Shown here piece by piece: positions 45,966 through 56,880 of a DNA stretch of 64,000 bases. Within the stretch, counting starts at the first letter, position 1, and every line of letters begins with the position of its first letter. The notes below the pieces were generated by a model. It was given only the letters and a program-made list of their open reading frames with translations, was not told the origin of the DNA and searched no databases. The position numbers were made by a program, and so were the translations under genes. This stretch comes from Trichaptum fuscoviolaceum (lineage: Eukaryota; Basidiomycota; Agaricomycetes; Hymenochaetales; Trichaptaceae), in assembly GCA_910574455.1 (NCBI GenBank), contig CAJSYZ010000004.1:4660599-4724598 (forward strand), in the 5' to 3' direction.

Positions 45966-47754
45966 ATGACACGGAGAGAGCAAGAGTTTCTTGAACAGTT
46001 GAAGTTTTCTATTAGGAATGCGAAGTATAGCATTGCGAGGGATGTGGAAAGGGCAACGGATAGGGGACCTATCGAGTTGTATTTAATGGGAGAAGGGGAA
46101 GAGAAGATGGTCGAGGGAATGGGCAAGGAAGAGTTGCAGGTGGAATTATCGGAAGTACGGAGGCGATCGAGAGCGGTTTTCGAGATGGTAAAAGTGCAAT
46201 TAGAGGAGGCGACGCAGCTGGCCTTTCGGCGGGGGATGGCGAGGATTGCGCAGCCGACTGCGAAGAAACCGGTAGACCCTCCTCAAGAAGGCGCAACCAC
46301 CGGTGAAGGCACCGCTGGTCGTCCGGGAGATGACTGTGCGCAAACCGGTAGACCCGCCTCGAGAAGCGCAAGCAACTGTGACGGCGCAGCCGATTGTACG
46401 GGGGGCACCTGCAAAGCAACTGGTCGACTCTCCTCAAGAAGCGCAAGCATTGGTGATGGCGCTGCTGGTCGTACGGGAGATGACTGCGCGGAAACTGGCA
46501 GACTCTCCTCAAGAAGCGCAGGCACCGGTGATGGCGCAGCTAGTCGTACCACCTTCGAAGAGACCTGTTGACCCTCCTCAAGAAGCGCAAGCACCGGCGA
46601 TGGCGCAGGCAGTCGTACCACCTGCGAAGAAAACGGCAGACTGTCCTCGAGAAGCGCAAGCACCAGTGACGGCGCAGCCAAGCATGCGGGGGACATCTGC
46701 GAGGCATCCGGTAGACCCTCCTCAAGAAGCGCAAGTACTGAGGATGGCAGCGGCGCATAGAGCAGGCCCGAGTCGCGTTGGACTCGGCTGCTTCTACTGC
46801 TGGCGGCAGGGACACCGCAAGCAGGACTGCGAGGACCTGCAAGCGGACATCGCGCGCGGGTTGTGCAGGCTTGGTGCGGGGTACCGAGTGGTCCGGCTGG
46901 ACGGTTCGGAACTACCGTTCATGTGGGGCAAGAGTCTGTGCGAGCGCGCGAGATCGCGAGGCAGACGCTTTGGCCACGGCGAACATCATCAAGCTGAACA
47001 GTTGCGAGGGGCTGAGATAGTGTCTGTATGGACTACTGTAGGACGACAGAGCGCACCAGAAGCAAAGTCGAGCAGAGCACCGGTCCAGAGCAATACAGAT
47101 AGGCTGGCAGCGAGAGCGACCAAGGCATGCGAGAAGGAAATGGGTATTCGACTTTGCGCACCGGTCTTGACGGCCAACGGACATGTGGACGAAGCAGAGA
47201 CGCGTTCGACAGATGCGTTGGCCAAGGTTCACAGCAGTACGGGCAAGAAAGAGGAAGAGAAAGGAGATTCGGAGCTGCAGGCGCTGCGCCTTCGCGTACG
47301 GACGCTGGAAGAGACCGTCGACCAGCTGCGAAGAGAGCTAGCAGAGCAGAATCGACGAGGAGCCGGAGTGGTCAGTGTACCCAAGCAGGAAGAGGACAAT
47401 GAAGAGTCTGGGTCTGATACGGCGACCGTAACCTCGAGCAGCGAGGGTAAGGCGCGCATTGATACGGAGGTCGAACGAGAAGATGAGAAGAGAAGGCAGT
47501 CGACGACCAATGTTGACCGAACCGAGAGCGCACAAGCATACGGGCGAGCAGATTCAGCAGCAGCAACAGTCCTGGCAGTCGTGCAAGAAGCTGAGAAGAG
47601 AAGGCAGCCGGATACAAAGAGTGTGCGAGACGCGAGCGCACAAGCATACGGACGACCAGACTCAGCAACAGCAACAGATAAGGGTCTTGGGGCACAGAAA
47701 CACGGCTGGCGGTCATCATTTTTCTTTGAGAACAAGAGCACGGAGGCGTCGTAA
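45966..47754 (+). pseudogene. gag-like gene with CCHC knuckle, one-base frame break in a repeat array
   Basis: Structural (capsid/nucleocapsid-like) protein of the LTR element. The frame opens with MTRREQEFLEQLKFSI and runs to the first unit of a repeat array. At about 46291 one extra G in CAAGAAGGCGCAA, compared with sister repeats reading CAAGAAGCGCAA, moves the frame. The other frame then stays open to 47754. The array (46255-46750) has about seven units of 23-25 residues around (K/R)(P/L)(V/A)D(P/S)P(Q/R)EAQA. Next comes the zinc knuckle CFYCWRQGHRKQDC (C-x2-C-x4-H-x4-C), then a helical region and two ~34-residue repeats ending SAQAYGR. Either a disabling indel or a programmed shift; I favour the indel. 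Confidence 0.75.
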
Positions 47755-47949
47755 GGGGCCGGATTTTTTTTCTATCTTTATTTTTATAATTTTTAATCTC
47801 AAATTTTAACTTTCACGGCGTTTCGAGCTAAGTACACGCGTTCCACTGGAATTACGGACGGAAGCAATTAATTTCTCTTTTACTTCTTCTAACTGCATAT
47901 TATTATTCGTATCATATTCACATTCATTGGCAAGTTTCAAGTTTCTCGG

Positions 47950-47972
47950 AAAAAAAAAAAAAAAAAAAAAAA
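47950..47972. repeat. Poly-A run, 23 nt
   Basis: Homopolymer in the non-coding part of the LTR element between gag and the 3' LTR. It is not at the element end, so it is not a LINE-type tail. Confidence 0.9.
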
Positions 47973-48503
47973 TGAATCAGGATTACAGACAGACAGACAG
48001 AGCAGAGTACAGTAGACAGTAGCATGTAATACGGAGAGAAAGAGGAAGAGGAGGAGAAACCGAGCAGACGGAAGGCGAGACAACGAGCGAGCGATGGCAC
48101 GGACGAGCGGCAACTACGGCGGCAATGGCGCAAGCACGGAAACACGGATAAGGCGCGCGAACGGAGATGGCACGAAGAAAGGCGGACGGACAGGGGGCAG
48201 TGAGGAAGGGTCAGAGAGATTCGGAAGAAGAGGAGTAAGGAAGAGTTAGGAGACGGAGACGGAATGGGGAAACTCACGGACGACCATCGAAAAGACCGAA
48301 GTCCGGGCCCAAAATTTTCGCGATTTTCAATCAACCCGCTAGAGCAAGTTAAGAACCACCACTACGCATAGCATGCACGACGGACAGCTAGTCAACTCAA
48401 GGACGCGCAAAGAAACCAAGCGAAACAGAGCATCTTACAGCGGACATGCGACTCCTCATCGAAGCCAAGCCAGCCAAGGCGGAGTGACCGGGAGGTCACT
48501 ATT

Positions 48504-48519
48504 CAAAGTGGGGAGGAGG
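48504..48519 (+). other. Polypurine tract
   Basis: AAAGTGGGGAGGAGG immediately before the 3' LTR, as expected for plus-strand DNA priming. A second purine-rich stretch lies at 48.03-48.06 kb. Confidence 0.7.
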
Positions 48520-49457
48520 TGTAACACCTGGATTGCATCCAGTGTTCGTACGTAGCCCGCCGGACGCAGCAGAGGCATCCGTACGGAACCCGGGTGCATA
48601 CACCGGACACCGGACGAGCAGAAAGGCTCCCGGCCGACACTCGAAGCCAAATAGCGAAGGGAAAACTGTACCTGAGCACGAGCAATAGAGCATACAAGGC
48701 ACAGAGCTCACCGGCGATCACACAACGGACAATGCGATGGGTGGACGAGCAAACGAGCCTGCGGACAAGGTCACGGACATGCGACCGGCCGGACACTTAG
48801 AGTGTGGCGACGTGCGCGAGTGGCGTGGGAAACGGGGTTGCCAATTGAGGGACGGGCACAAAGACAACGGTTACGGGGTAGTTTGCGTGGCCGGAGTAGC
48901 CGGTTCACACGCGGTATTCACTTGTGTTAGTCGCGTCATGTAGACCGTGAGAAAATTAACTTACCTTTCCCCAACCACCACCTGCGAGAGCGAGAGCGAG
49001 GACGAGTCTGAAGTCTGCGCTGTTGCGCGTTCTGTAGGACTTGCTTCTTCTGGTTTCTAGTCTGTTTCTTGTCCTCGGGCTTCGACTACGGCGGCGCGCA
49101 AGACTTTTACGGACGTGCAAGAGCCCTTTTTGTTTCTTGTCTTCGGACTTCTCGCGAGCGACGATTGCGGGCGCACGCAGAAGACATACTTACGGACGGT
49201 TGACTGGAGTTCGTGCATAGGCGCGTTCTACTGGTCAGCTTAGTTCTTTCGACGGAACGACGAGTACGGGCCTCGACGGCAATCGATTCCTCTCGAGCGA
49301 CGCGCGCGAAGACTCTGTCTTACGGACGACTGGGGCCGTTGGTGGATTTCATTAGTTTTCTTCACTGTTTCTCCTCTTCTTTCCGTCTCTCTTTCTATCA
49401 TTCTTTTATTGGGTTATTTAGCTACACTCCACCCCCTGAGTACCAACCTCATTTACA
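48520..49457 (+). repeat. 3' LTR
   Basis: 938 bp, TGTAAC...TTTACA. It truncates or abuts the BSD2-like pseudogene that begins about 50 bp to its right. Confidence 0.85.
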
Positions 49458-49505
49458 CCGGGAATGCGTTTAGAGCAAGAGTGAGAGGAAGAAAAAATTA
49501 TATTT

Positions 49506-50500
49506 TTAAGCACACATACAGTACAGAAGTATTATACACCATACTCTTGCTGCCGAAGAAGCATCTGCCACAGGAACAGTCCCATTGTGAGTAGCTGCCC
49601 AACTTTCAGCAGCCGCAGCTGTATCAAACGTCAGCGGAGGTGGAGGTACAGTGTCTTCAGGATTTCCCCAGCTACCCCACATGCTCTCTTCATCATTTGT
49701 GCCTATGCCTTCGTTATCCTTGCCCGTCCTCAACACAAACCAATACTATTGCAGCAGCGGCAGGCCAAGACCAGCACAAGCATCGAGCTTCGCCGCATTT
49801 GTGGTATGCAGGAGGTAAGTAAGGAGAAAGCCCACAAATTGGAAGGATAGAAACGAGCATGATCCAAGCAAATGAGAAGAGCGTGCCCATTGTGAGATTA
49901 TCAATCGGGCGCTTGCCTTGAAGCATCATTCCCAGCGATAAGGACGACTCGGAAGGCGCATGGGCTGCCGTCTCCCAGTCTGTTGTCTCCTGACTGGCGG
50001 GACAACATCCGCCTGAGCGGCCGCGTGCAATGGTGATGCATTCTTCTCTGTCTCCTCCAGTATAACATAGACACCGTCTTCTATTGAATATGGGATGCAA
50101 AGTAGCTGAAACAGAACCGTTAGACTACAAAGTAAAGAAGCAATCTGTTAATGCAGCAAATTAAGCTCACCTTCCACTATGGCCTCGGAGAGGCTCAGTT
50201 TCGCAGGGACATTTGCAAAGACACCATCATTCCTAGTCCCGCCGCCGACGTTGCGCCTTCGTTCCTCGCGCCAACTTCCAATTAAGCGACCTGCAATACG
50301 GCCAGGGAGGACGCGGCATGCCCACTCAAAGCCCGGGCCACGTACCCATGTGCCACATTTGAGCGGACATGCAGCAGGGCTAGCGGTGTTTGAGTAGTTC
50401 GCCCCGTGCCAGTGTTTCCCGCAGCTACAATGCTCACTGCACCTGACACATTTGCGCTTGGTGTCCGCTCATCGCCAGTGTTGGATGTCCTCACAGACAA
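49506..50500 (-). pseudogene. BSD2: Decayed BSD2/NDFIP-like membrane adaptor gene
   Basis: Intact family members are three-helix Golgi/endosome proteins that recruit Rsp5-type ubiquitin ligases. Visible: NVGGGTRNDGVFANVPAKLS, a segment with MGTLFSFAWIMLVS, then in another frame FQFVGFLLTYLLHTTNAAKL, GLGLPLLQ followed by TAG (49746-49748), and GKDNEGIGTNDEE plus SWGNPEDTVPPPPLTFDTAA. The third membrane helix is missing where the LTR element begins. Frame changes and the stop make it a pseudogene. One intron (around 50.1-50.17 kb) appears retained. Confidence 0.7.
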
Positions 50501-50915
50501 AGCCGGCTTGCACCGCTGCAGGGTGTAGACACGGAGACACTGGGGCAGCTATTGCTCATCACATAGGAACTGGAGGGCAGCGCGCTGTTGACCTGCGAAG
50601 GGTGGATCGTCGAAGGCTTGCGCTCGGTGCGCATATGTAGTTGAAGAACAGGCAAAAACTTGAACGCGTGAGAACAAAAACTTGAATGTGTGAGAATAAC
50701 TTGCTTTGAAAGGCAGTTTCGGTACCGAAAGGTCAAGTCACGAGACCGGATGAGTTTTGGCAGAGAAATCCGGACAGTTGCGTTTTCCTAAGGTACCCAA
50801 GCGAACCCTACGGGGTCGCGGGAATTTTCACATATCAACAGTAACGACTGGTTTACGAGTCTACCTCTTCTTCGTCGCTTTTGCATTGTCAAGCACTTCC
50901 TACACCACAACTACC
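50501..50915. other. Short gap between pseudogenes
   Basis: No supported gene. It may hold degraded 5' sequence of the CSE1 copy to its right. Confidence 0.3.
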
Positions 50916-53717
50916 GCAGACAAGCAGAACAAAAACTATCGATCTATAATCTGGATTTCTTGCTTTCCTCGTTCAACTCATACTCAATGCCTCCCAAGAC
51001 CATTCGGTGCGACTTGCAGCCAGTGTCTATCTCAAGAACACGATCAAACGGCGATGGGAGGGTGAAGACTCACCGTTGGTTGAGGCAGAGAAGACGCAAC
51101 TAAAGGGTAAGCTGGTCCCTGCAATGATCACGCTTTCGAGTCCAGTGGACAAGACATCACGAGCGCAGGTTGCAGAGGCCGTGTCCATTGTTGCAAAGTA
51201 CGATTTCCCCGAGCAGTGGGCAGATCTCATCGTTCAGCTCGTCTCATCACTCTTACCCGACGCTGCAAATTATCCAACAAACATATCTGTTCTCAAAACC
51301 GCTCGCTCGATCTTCGCGCCTCAACATGCTCGGACTCGCTCTACACGACGATCAACTTTGTTTCGAGCCGCTTCTCGGGCACCTTCCTCCAGAACTTTGA
51401 GCTCACCGCCACCAATCTGCTGAGTTGGTCGGGAATTAAAGCGATTGCGCAGGGTCAGTTTGTGCTTTTGTCAATCTTCTACTACTAGTATTTGACGTGT
51501 CAGGATCTGCCGCCCACCTTTGAAGGTTTCTTGCTTGGGACCCCGAGAACATTCAACATACGCGGTGATCCCGACGATACAACACCCTCTTTCCCCACCC
51601 AAATCAAAACTTCGATCTTTGAGCTCACCGAGCTATATCTGCATCGATACCCGGAGGTCCTCACCTTCGAATACCGTACCGGCATTTGTCACGGCGCTGT
51701 GGAGACTTCTCGGTGGAGGCCAGAGATCAGGAATCGCATATGACGGACTGCTCAGCCAGGGACCTACGCTTCCTCAGCACGGTCACCCGGTCAGTAAATT
51801 ACGAGGCGACGTTTGTGGAGAGGGAGGTGATAAATGTTTTGATCAAAGGCGTAGTCGTTCCCAATGTCACATTACGAGGTGCGCAAACTTTTTCTTCCAT
51901 ACGCTTGTCTTTTTACTGAAACTATCTCGACCCGCAGAACACGAAGCAGAGCGATTTGAGCACGATCCTCTGTAGTATGTCCGAGTCGACCTTTCTTTTG
52001 CGGCCTCCTCCTCGTCCATCGGCGGCCTGACTGCGGAGGGAACCACGCGGCGTCAAGCTGCAGCAGATGTCCTTCGTGCGCTCGTTGCCTCAGCTTTCGA
52101 GGCTGAGACGACCGAAGTCGTCGTGACGTTGATAGGTAACGGACTGGAGGAATACAACAGGAAGAAGGGAGTTGAAGAGAGCTGGAAGAGGAAGGGTGAA
52201 AGTGTGTACCTGCTCACGGCGGTGGCAACGGTTGGTACAATATCGCAGGTGAGTGAAGCTGTTCATTCAGAAGGAATGGTGAATAACATTGGCAATCAAT
52301 AGCAAGGTGTCACAAACACGAATGCTCTTGTACATGTCGTCCAGTTCTTCTCACAGCACATATACGAGGACGTACAGGCCGATGAAAACTCAGAGGCCGA
52401 TGAAAACTCAGTGCATCCAATTCTTCAGGTTGACGCGATTCGCTTTTTGTATTCATTCCGAAATCAGGTGTGTATATCAAACTATCAAGCAAGACGAGCG
52501 CTAATCAACTATGCAGCTCACAAAAGAACAACTTCTCTCCGTCCTTCCACTTCTCGTTCGGCATCTGCGCTCACCGAACTACGTATGCTATACGTACGCA
52601 GCGACGACCATTGAGCGGATATTGTTCATCAAGCGCGGTTCATCCTTACTGTGCGTAAATTGCTTGCTTACGGCGAATATCATCTGAAAGTTTCAGCAGC
52701 TTCAACCAGGAAGACATTCGGGAGCTTGCACCCGAAATTATTAACACTTTACTCTCAAAGAAGATTGAGGCGGGTGGGACGCCGGAAAAAATTGCAGAAA
52801 ACGACTATCTGATAAAATGTAAGTTTACAATTGTCTCGTGACTATTCTCTCATTAATCATAACTCTAACAATCCTAGGTGTTATGCGTGTTATTCTGACC
52901 GCGCGGTCAGCGATAGCCTCAGACCATGAACGACTGCTTCACCGTCTCGTTGCTATCCTTGCCGCGATTTGCAAGAACCCAAGCAATCCGAACTCCGATC
53001 AATATATCTTCGAGAGTATATCTGCGTCAATTAGGTGAGGTATCTGAAACTGAAGAACATGCAACAGCCTCTGATCATCGACTTATACATTGGTTTACAG
53101 TCGGCTCATTGCGTCAAACATTGGCAACATTTGAACAGGCTCTATTTGGTCCATTCACAATCATTTTACAACAGGACATTGATCGTAAGCAACCTCCCTT
53201 TCAGACACCTACGGAAACTAATTCGTCTTTTGTGCAGAATTTATTCTGTGCATCTTCCAAATGCTCTCGCAGATGCTCGAGCTCCACAATTCTGATGTTC
53301 CTCCGGATTACCGCTCCAACCTCCCCTTCCTCCTCCAGTCCGCTTCCTGGGCACAAAAAGGCTCATGACCATCCTCGTCCGCCTCTTGCGCCTTCCTCAC
53401 TCAAGACGCCATGCAAATGGCGCAGACCGACCAGTTTATGGCCATCCTGGCCGTTGTGCAGCAGAAACTCATTTCCATGCGTGGGGTTTCGAGCTACTGC
53501 AGAGCGTCGTGAGGTACATACGAGTGTGATGTTGAAGCCATTAATGAAGAGTGTGGTGAGGATGCTCTTGACACGGGTGCAGACGGCCCGGACGGACGCG
53601 TACGTCTATGACTTAGTCTACTTCTTTGCGTTCATCATGGCAATTCCTGTGGACAGTGTCAGCAGCAACTATAGAATGCCTTTCTTTCAATTATTAAATA
53701 GCTACCATAAATTTTAA
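50916..53717 (+). pseudogene. CSE1: Decayed CSE1/exportin-2, copy B, nearly full length
   Basis: Long HEAT-repeat protein recognisable in sequence order: ASVYLKNTIKRRWEGEDSPL, QLVPAMI-like segment, VAEAVSIVAKYDFPEQWADL, YTTINFVSSRFSGTFLQNFE, LTCQDLPPTFEG, TPSFPTQIKTSIFELTELYL, VVPNVTL, ADVLRALVASAFEAETTEVV, VDAIRFLYSFRNQ, SVLPLLVRHLRSPNYVCYTY, EDIRELAPEIINTLLSKKI and EQALFGPFTIILQQDI. Lesions include a frame change near 51325, TAG at 51486-51488, frame changes near 51700 and TAG at 51973-51975. Introns are still present (for example around 52250-52303 and 52468-52514), so this is a DNA-level duplicate. The C-terminal third ends at about 53.7 kb. The copy at 43 kb derives from the same gene. 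Confidence 0.85.
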
Positions 53718-53787
53718 TCATTATTATATATATATATCATAAATAAAATTTTAATACATCCTCAATCTAATGAAATAAGCAAAACCT

Positions 53788-53825
53788 GGGTAGCGGGCTC
53801 TGCTGTGCACCCACAGCGTTCGCAA
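53788..53825. repeat. CCCGCTA-family terminal repeat, solitary end
   Basis: GGGTAGCGGGCTCTGCTGTG and the following CACCCACAGCGTTCGCAA match the right end of the element at 1844-1880 almost base for base. It sits three bases from the mariner-like MITE. Confidence 0.8.
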
Positions 53826-53828
53826 TTA

Positions 53829-54635
53829 CAGTCATGGACGGGTCTTTGAAACACCACATTTAAAGCCTTCAGATTTCTTAGTTTTGGATATATTTTCTTA
53901 AATGTTTCGTGCTATATGTATAGCATATGTACTAAAGATCTCAATTCCAAAGTTTGGCGTGCATAGAGACAGTCTTACAGGTGGAAATAAATAACAAAGA
54001 TTTTGGTCATTTTACGGGCCTCGTAGTCCTTGAAACACACTTTTTCCCACGAGTCTTGTGGACATCTCTTTCTCAAGTTCAAATACCCAGAGTACATTAT
54101 ATGCATTTTGACCTCATATTCCGTATTAGACATGTATTATCGACATACACATGAAGTTTTATATAGTTTGAAGGCAAAACTAAAGTTGTAGAGCTCAAAT
54201 GGTGGGTTGGCTAGATGCAATTACCCAATTAGGAAGGTAGAGGATTTTCGGACATTAAGAGCCAACATAATCATTTTGTGCTTGCACTGAGAGATTCTAA
54301 GACCGAATTGCCATAATTCTTGCATATTTAGAGTCCGGTATCTACAGAGGATTTCTATACACTATAGCTACAAGATATATGGTAAGAGTAAAGGAGCAAT
54401 GAATAGTTTGCATATTTTACGCTCCTTTTGGAAATTTGTAAACTTACAAGAACTGACACTGTTTCATCCATATCTCAAGAGCAACTGGAGCAATTAGCTC
54501 CAGTTTTTCACTGCGTGCTGTACTCATATCATAGTAATATAATAAAGCTTCAATGATATAAAACTGAGCTGTGGTACCGAAGAAATGCAAAGTGTCTCAT
54601 ACACTGTGGGTGTTTCAAAGACCCGTCCAAGACTG
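53829..54635. mobile_element. 807-bp MITE, Tc1/mariner-like, with TA target duplication
   Basis: About 31-bp terminal inverted repeats: left CAGTCATGGACGGGTCTTTG..., right ...CAAAGACCCGTCCAAGACTG, differing at two or three positions. The dinucleotide TA flanks both ends (53827-53828 and 54636-54637). CAGT termini plus TA duplication are typical of the Tc1/mariner/pogo group. The interior is AT-rich with no frame above 66 codons, so it is non-autonomous. Confidence 0.85.
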
Positions 54636-54884
54636 TATGTGATTAAATAAGAAAGAAAATACCATATACCTTACTTAATCACGCAATTCAGTAACGTCAT
54701 AGGAGACGGCGTTGGAAGAGGTTGCAAAAGTGAGGTACGAACAGATATTGAGAATAAAACCACAAACAATTAGCTTAAAGTTAATAAGAAAGAGAATGTG
54801 CTATAAATGGAAAGAAAAGGTACAAGACAAAGCGATGAACGGAGGATTTAACAGGAGGAAAAGGAGGCACGAGATAAGAAGAAA

Positions 54885-54992
54885 ATGTATGATTGGCTGA
54901 AGCGTGAGAGTTTGCTTACTTTCTGTAACGATGATTTAGAGTTCACGTCCACACATCCCTCCCTCAGCTACGCTTCGTGTCGGGGATTCAAG
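54885..54992. repeat. Dispersed repeat, copy 2 (partner at 38705-38815)
   Basis: GTATGATTGGCTGAAGCGTG, GCTTACTTTCTGTAA, AGTTCACG, CCTCCCTCAGCTACGCTT. Followed by a TTCAAGTT motif pair and then by the zf-HIT gene start. Confidence 0.6.
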
Positions 54993-55071
54993 TTCTTCAA
55001 GTTGCTTCTTTTCTCCTCCCACCACCACGTTAGCCTAAGTCAAAATCCCGAACGTTACAATAGACCAATTC

Positions 55072-56626
55072 ATGCCTCAAATACTCGATACAACGGACAG
55101 TGTTAAACCTGAGATTGACAAGGAGACATGCAGAATGTCAGGCGCACCCTCTATCAGAAGGGTTTTTATTAAGATCATTGACCTCATTACAGATGCCACC
55201 GACAAGTATCGAGGTATACGTGCCCATCATGTAACATCCCTTACTGCTCTATATCTTGCTTTCGCTCGGAGGCAAGAAACTTACTTTCTCGCTTGCATGA
55301 CATTGAATAACCAATTACACTAGGCTCATTCACAATGCTCGGAAACATTTTACAAACGAGAACTAGAATCAGAAATTCGGTCGAAGCCATCCGCGAGCAT
55401 AGAGGAGAGGAAAGGGATGCTAGAGCTTCTTCGAAATTTTGAACAGGAGGAAGGGAAGTTCTCCCTGGAAGAACTTGAATCGGATGAAGAGGATAACGAT
55501 CTCGCTTCGAGATTGGAGGGTATTGATCTCGGTGAGTTATACTCCTTCGGACTAGAAAATAACGAGTCTGATTATCTCATAGAATTTGTTTCGCCTTCGA
55601 AATTATGGGAGGTATTGACCCCGGAAGAGCGTCATACATTCATGAAAGCTATCGAAGATCCAACAAGTGCTCAACTACTTATGCAAAGCGAAGCTTTTGA
55701 GGGAGCAATTACGTCGCCTTGGTGGGAAGACCCACAGATTACCTCAGACCTGCCAGATAACGAAGGACTTCAAAACAAAGTGGGACCTACCTCAATGAAA
55801 AGAATCGGAAAGAAGCCAGAATTAATGTCAATCCCTGATCAACTCTTGCGTCGCCCACCTGGTCCAGACACGGGTCCCCCACTTCTTTATAACATATGCG
55901 CTGTATTGTGGGTATCGAGTTTCTATCACAGTGGTGCCTTTTTATCTAATTCCGTTGTGTAGAATTGCATATGCTTTCATCACAAGGCATATTGCGACGT
56001 CACCTCTATCAGAATCGCAAGAAGATATGGCTGTCATTCGTGACCTCTTCAAAGAACTTACGCCTTTTCTCGTCGAGAAGCGCTCACAGACCTTACTTAA
56101 AAGTATGGACGACATATCGACAGACTTTTGGGGAAAGCTGGTACCGTCAGGGAAAGCTTCGCGAGATTCATTCCCTCTACTCCTACGAGACGCCGCTTTC
56201 CTACTGTACCCGAAGCGGGTGACTGAAATTTCGGGGTCTCGTCAACAGACCATCGTCTCCTCATCTCAATACTCCGATCTTTCTTCCCATCCACATGGCA
56301 CCACCATCCGCGCTCTTTCTGACATCTTACAGTTCTTCCATTATGCTCGTAAGACGAAAAAATCCGAAATCTCAACGGCAGAAAACTCAAAGGAGACGCC
56401 AACAACACACAGACTTCGTTTCTATGCAGCGTATATTGCAATGCTTCCGTCGCCGATCTTGGGCAGATTTGCCGCGGAAGTTGCTGCTCGTGCTTTTTGG
56501 ATAGAAGAAGAGAATAAGGGAGCTCCTCGTGCCGCTGATAGTCCCGTCTCGCATACTATGGGGAAGATACCCCTGGAGAAGTATGAAGGAATAAAAACTA
56601 GTCGACTTGTCATCGAAGAACTTTGA
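55072..56626 (+). CDS. ZNHIT2: zf-HIT protein, ZNHIT2-like (R2TP/U5 snRNP assembly factor)
   Basis: Four exons (55072-55136, 55193-55271, 55324-55907, 55963-56626) give 463 residues. The HIT zinc finger is assembled from the first three: ETCRICHRQVSRYTCPSCN, then IPYCSISCFRSEAHSQCSE, with the Cys/His pairs in place. Next come an acidic linker (FSLEELESDEEDNDLASRLE), the WEVLTPEERHTFMKAIED segment and WWEDP, both typical of ZNHIT2, and a helical C-terminus (NICAVLIAYAFITRHIATSP). Human ZNHIT2 links the R2TP chaperone to U5 snRNP assembly; the same role here is inferred. Intron 2 uses a GC donor (GAG|GCAAGA). The gene is intact and convergent with the GH6 gene, 254 bp away. Confidence 0.88.
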
Positions 56627-56880
56627 TAGTGGGTTTAATCCTCAATTTAGTGATCACTTTTGCTCAACTTTCCTACTTGAACTCAGGTGCGCCAGCGGGA
56701 TGTATGAATTTTGTGAACATCGCAGCTTCAAGAATAATTGATTTAAGAAAGCCAACAAGAAATCCCTTGTAAGGACAGACTGGACTACTTAGTAGTCCGT
56801 ACTCGCAAAATACCAGAATAAAACACGGCACGGAGAAAAAGACGCGGATAGCTTCAAACCCAGCCGAAAGCACGCTTATT

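Larger units (their letters stand above)
44808..49457 (+). mobile_element. Non-autonomous LTR retrotransposon with gag only (TR-GAG type), 4,650 bp
   Basis: Two long terminal repeats of 932 and 938 bp start TGTAACACCTGGA and end TTTCA/TTTACA. CCGG flanks both sides (44804-44807 and 49458-49461), a likely 4-bp target duplication. A primer-binding-like site follows LTR 1 by two bases and a purine tract precedes LTR 2. The 2.78-kb interior has one gag-like reading region with a CCHC zinc knuckle. There is no protease, reverse transcriptase, RNase H or integrase, and 47.75-48.52 kb is non-coding. LTRs differ by many substitutions and small indels, so the insertion is not very recent. Mobility would need enzymes from a related full element. 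Confidence 0.85.

Noticed and set aside
46255..46750. Regularly spaced repeats resembling a CRISPR array
   Set aside because: Units are contiguous, coding and imperfect, without unique spacers, in a eukaryotic retroelement gag gene.
47950..47972. Poly-A run as the tail of a LINE or retrocopy
   Set aside because: It lies inside the LTR element, 550 bp before the 3' LTR, with no LINE-like reading frame upstream and no target duplication around it.
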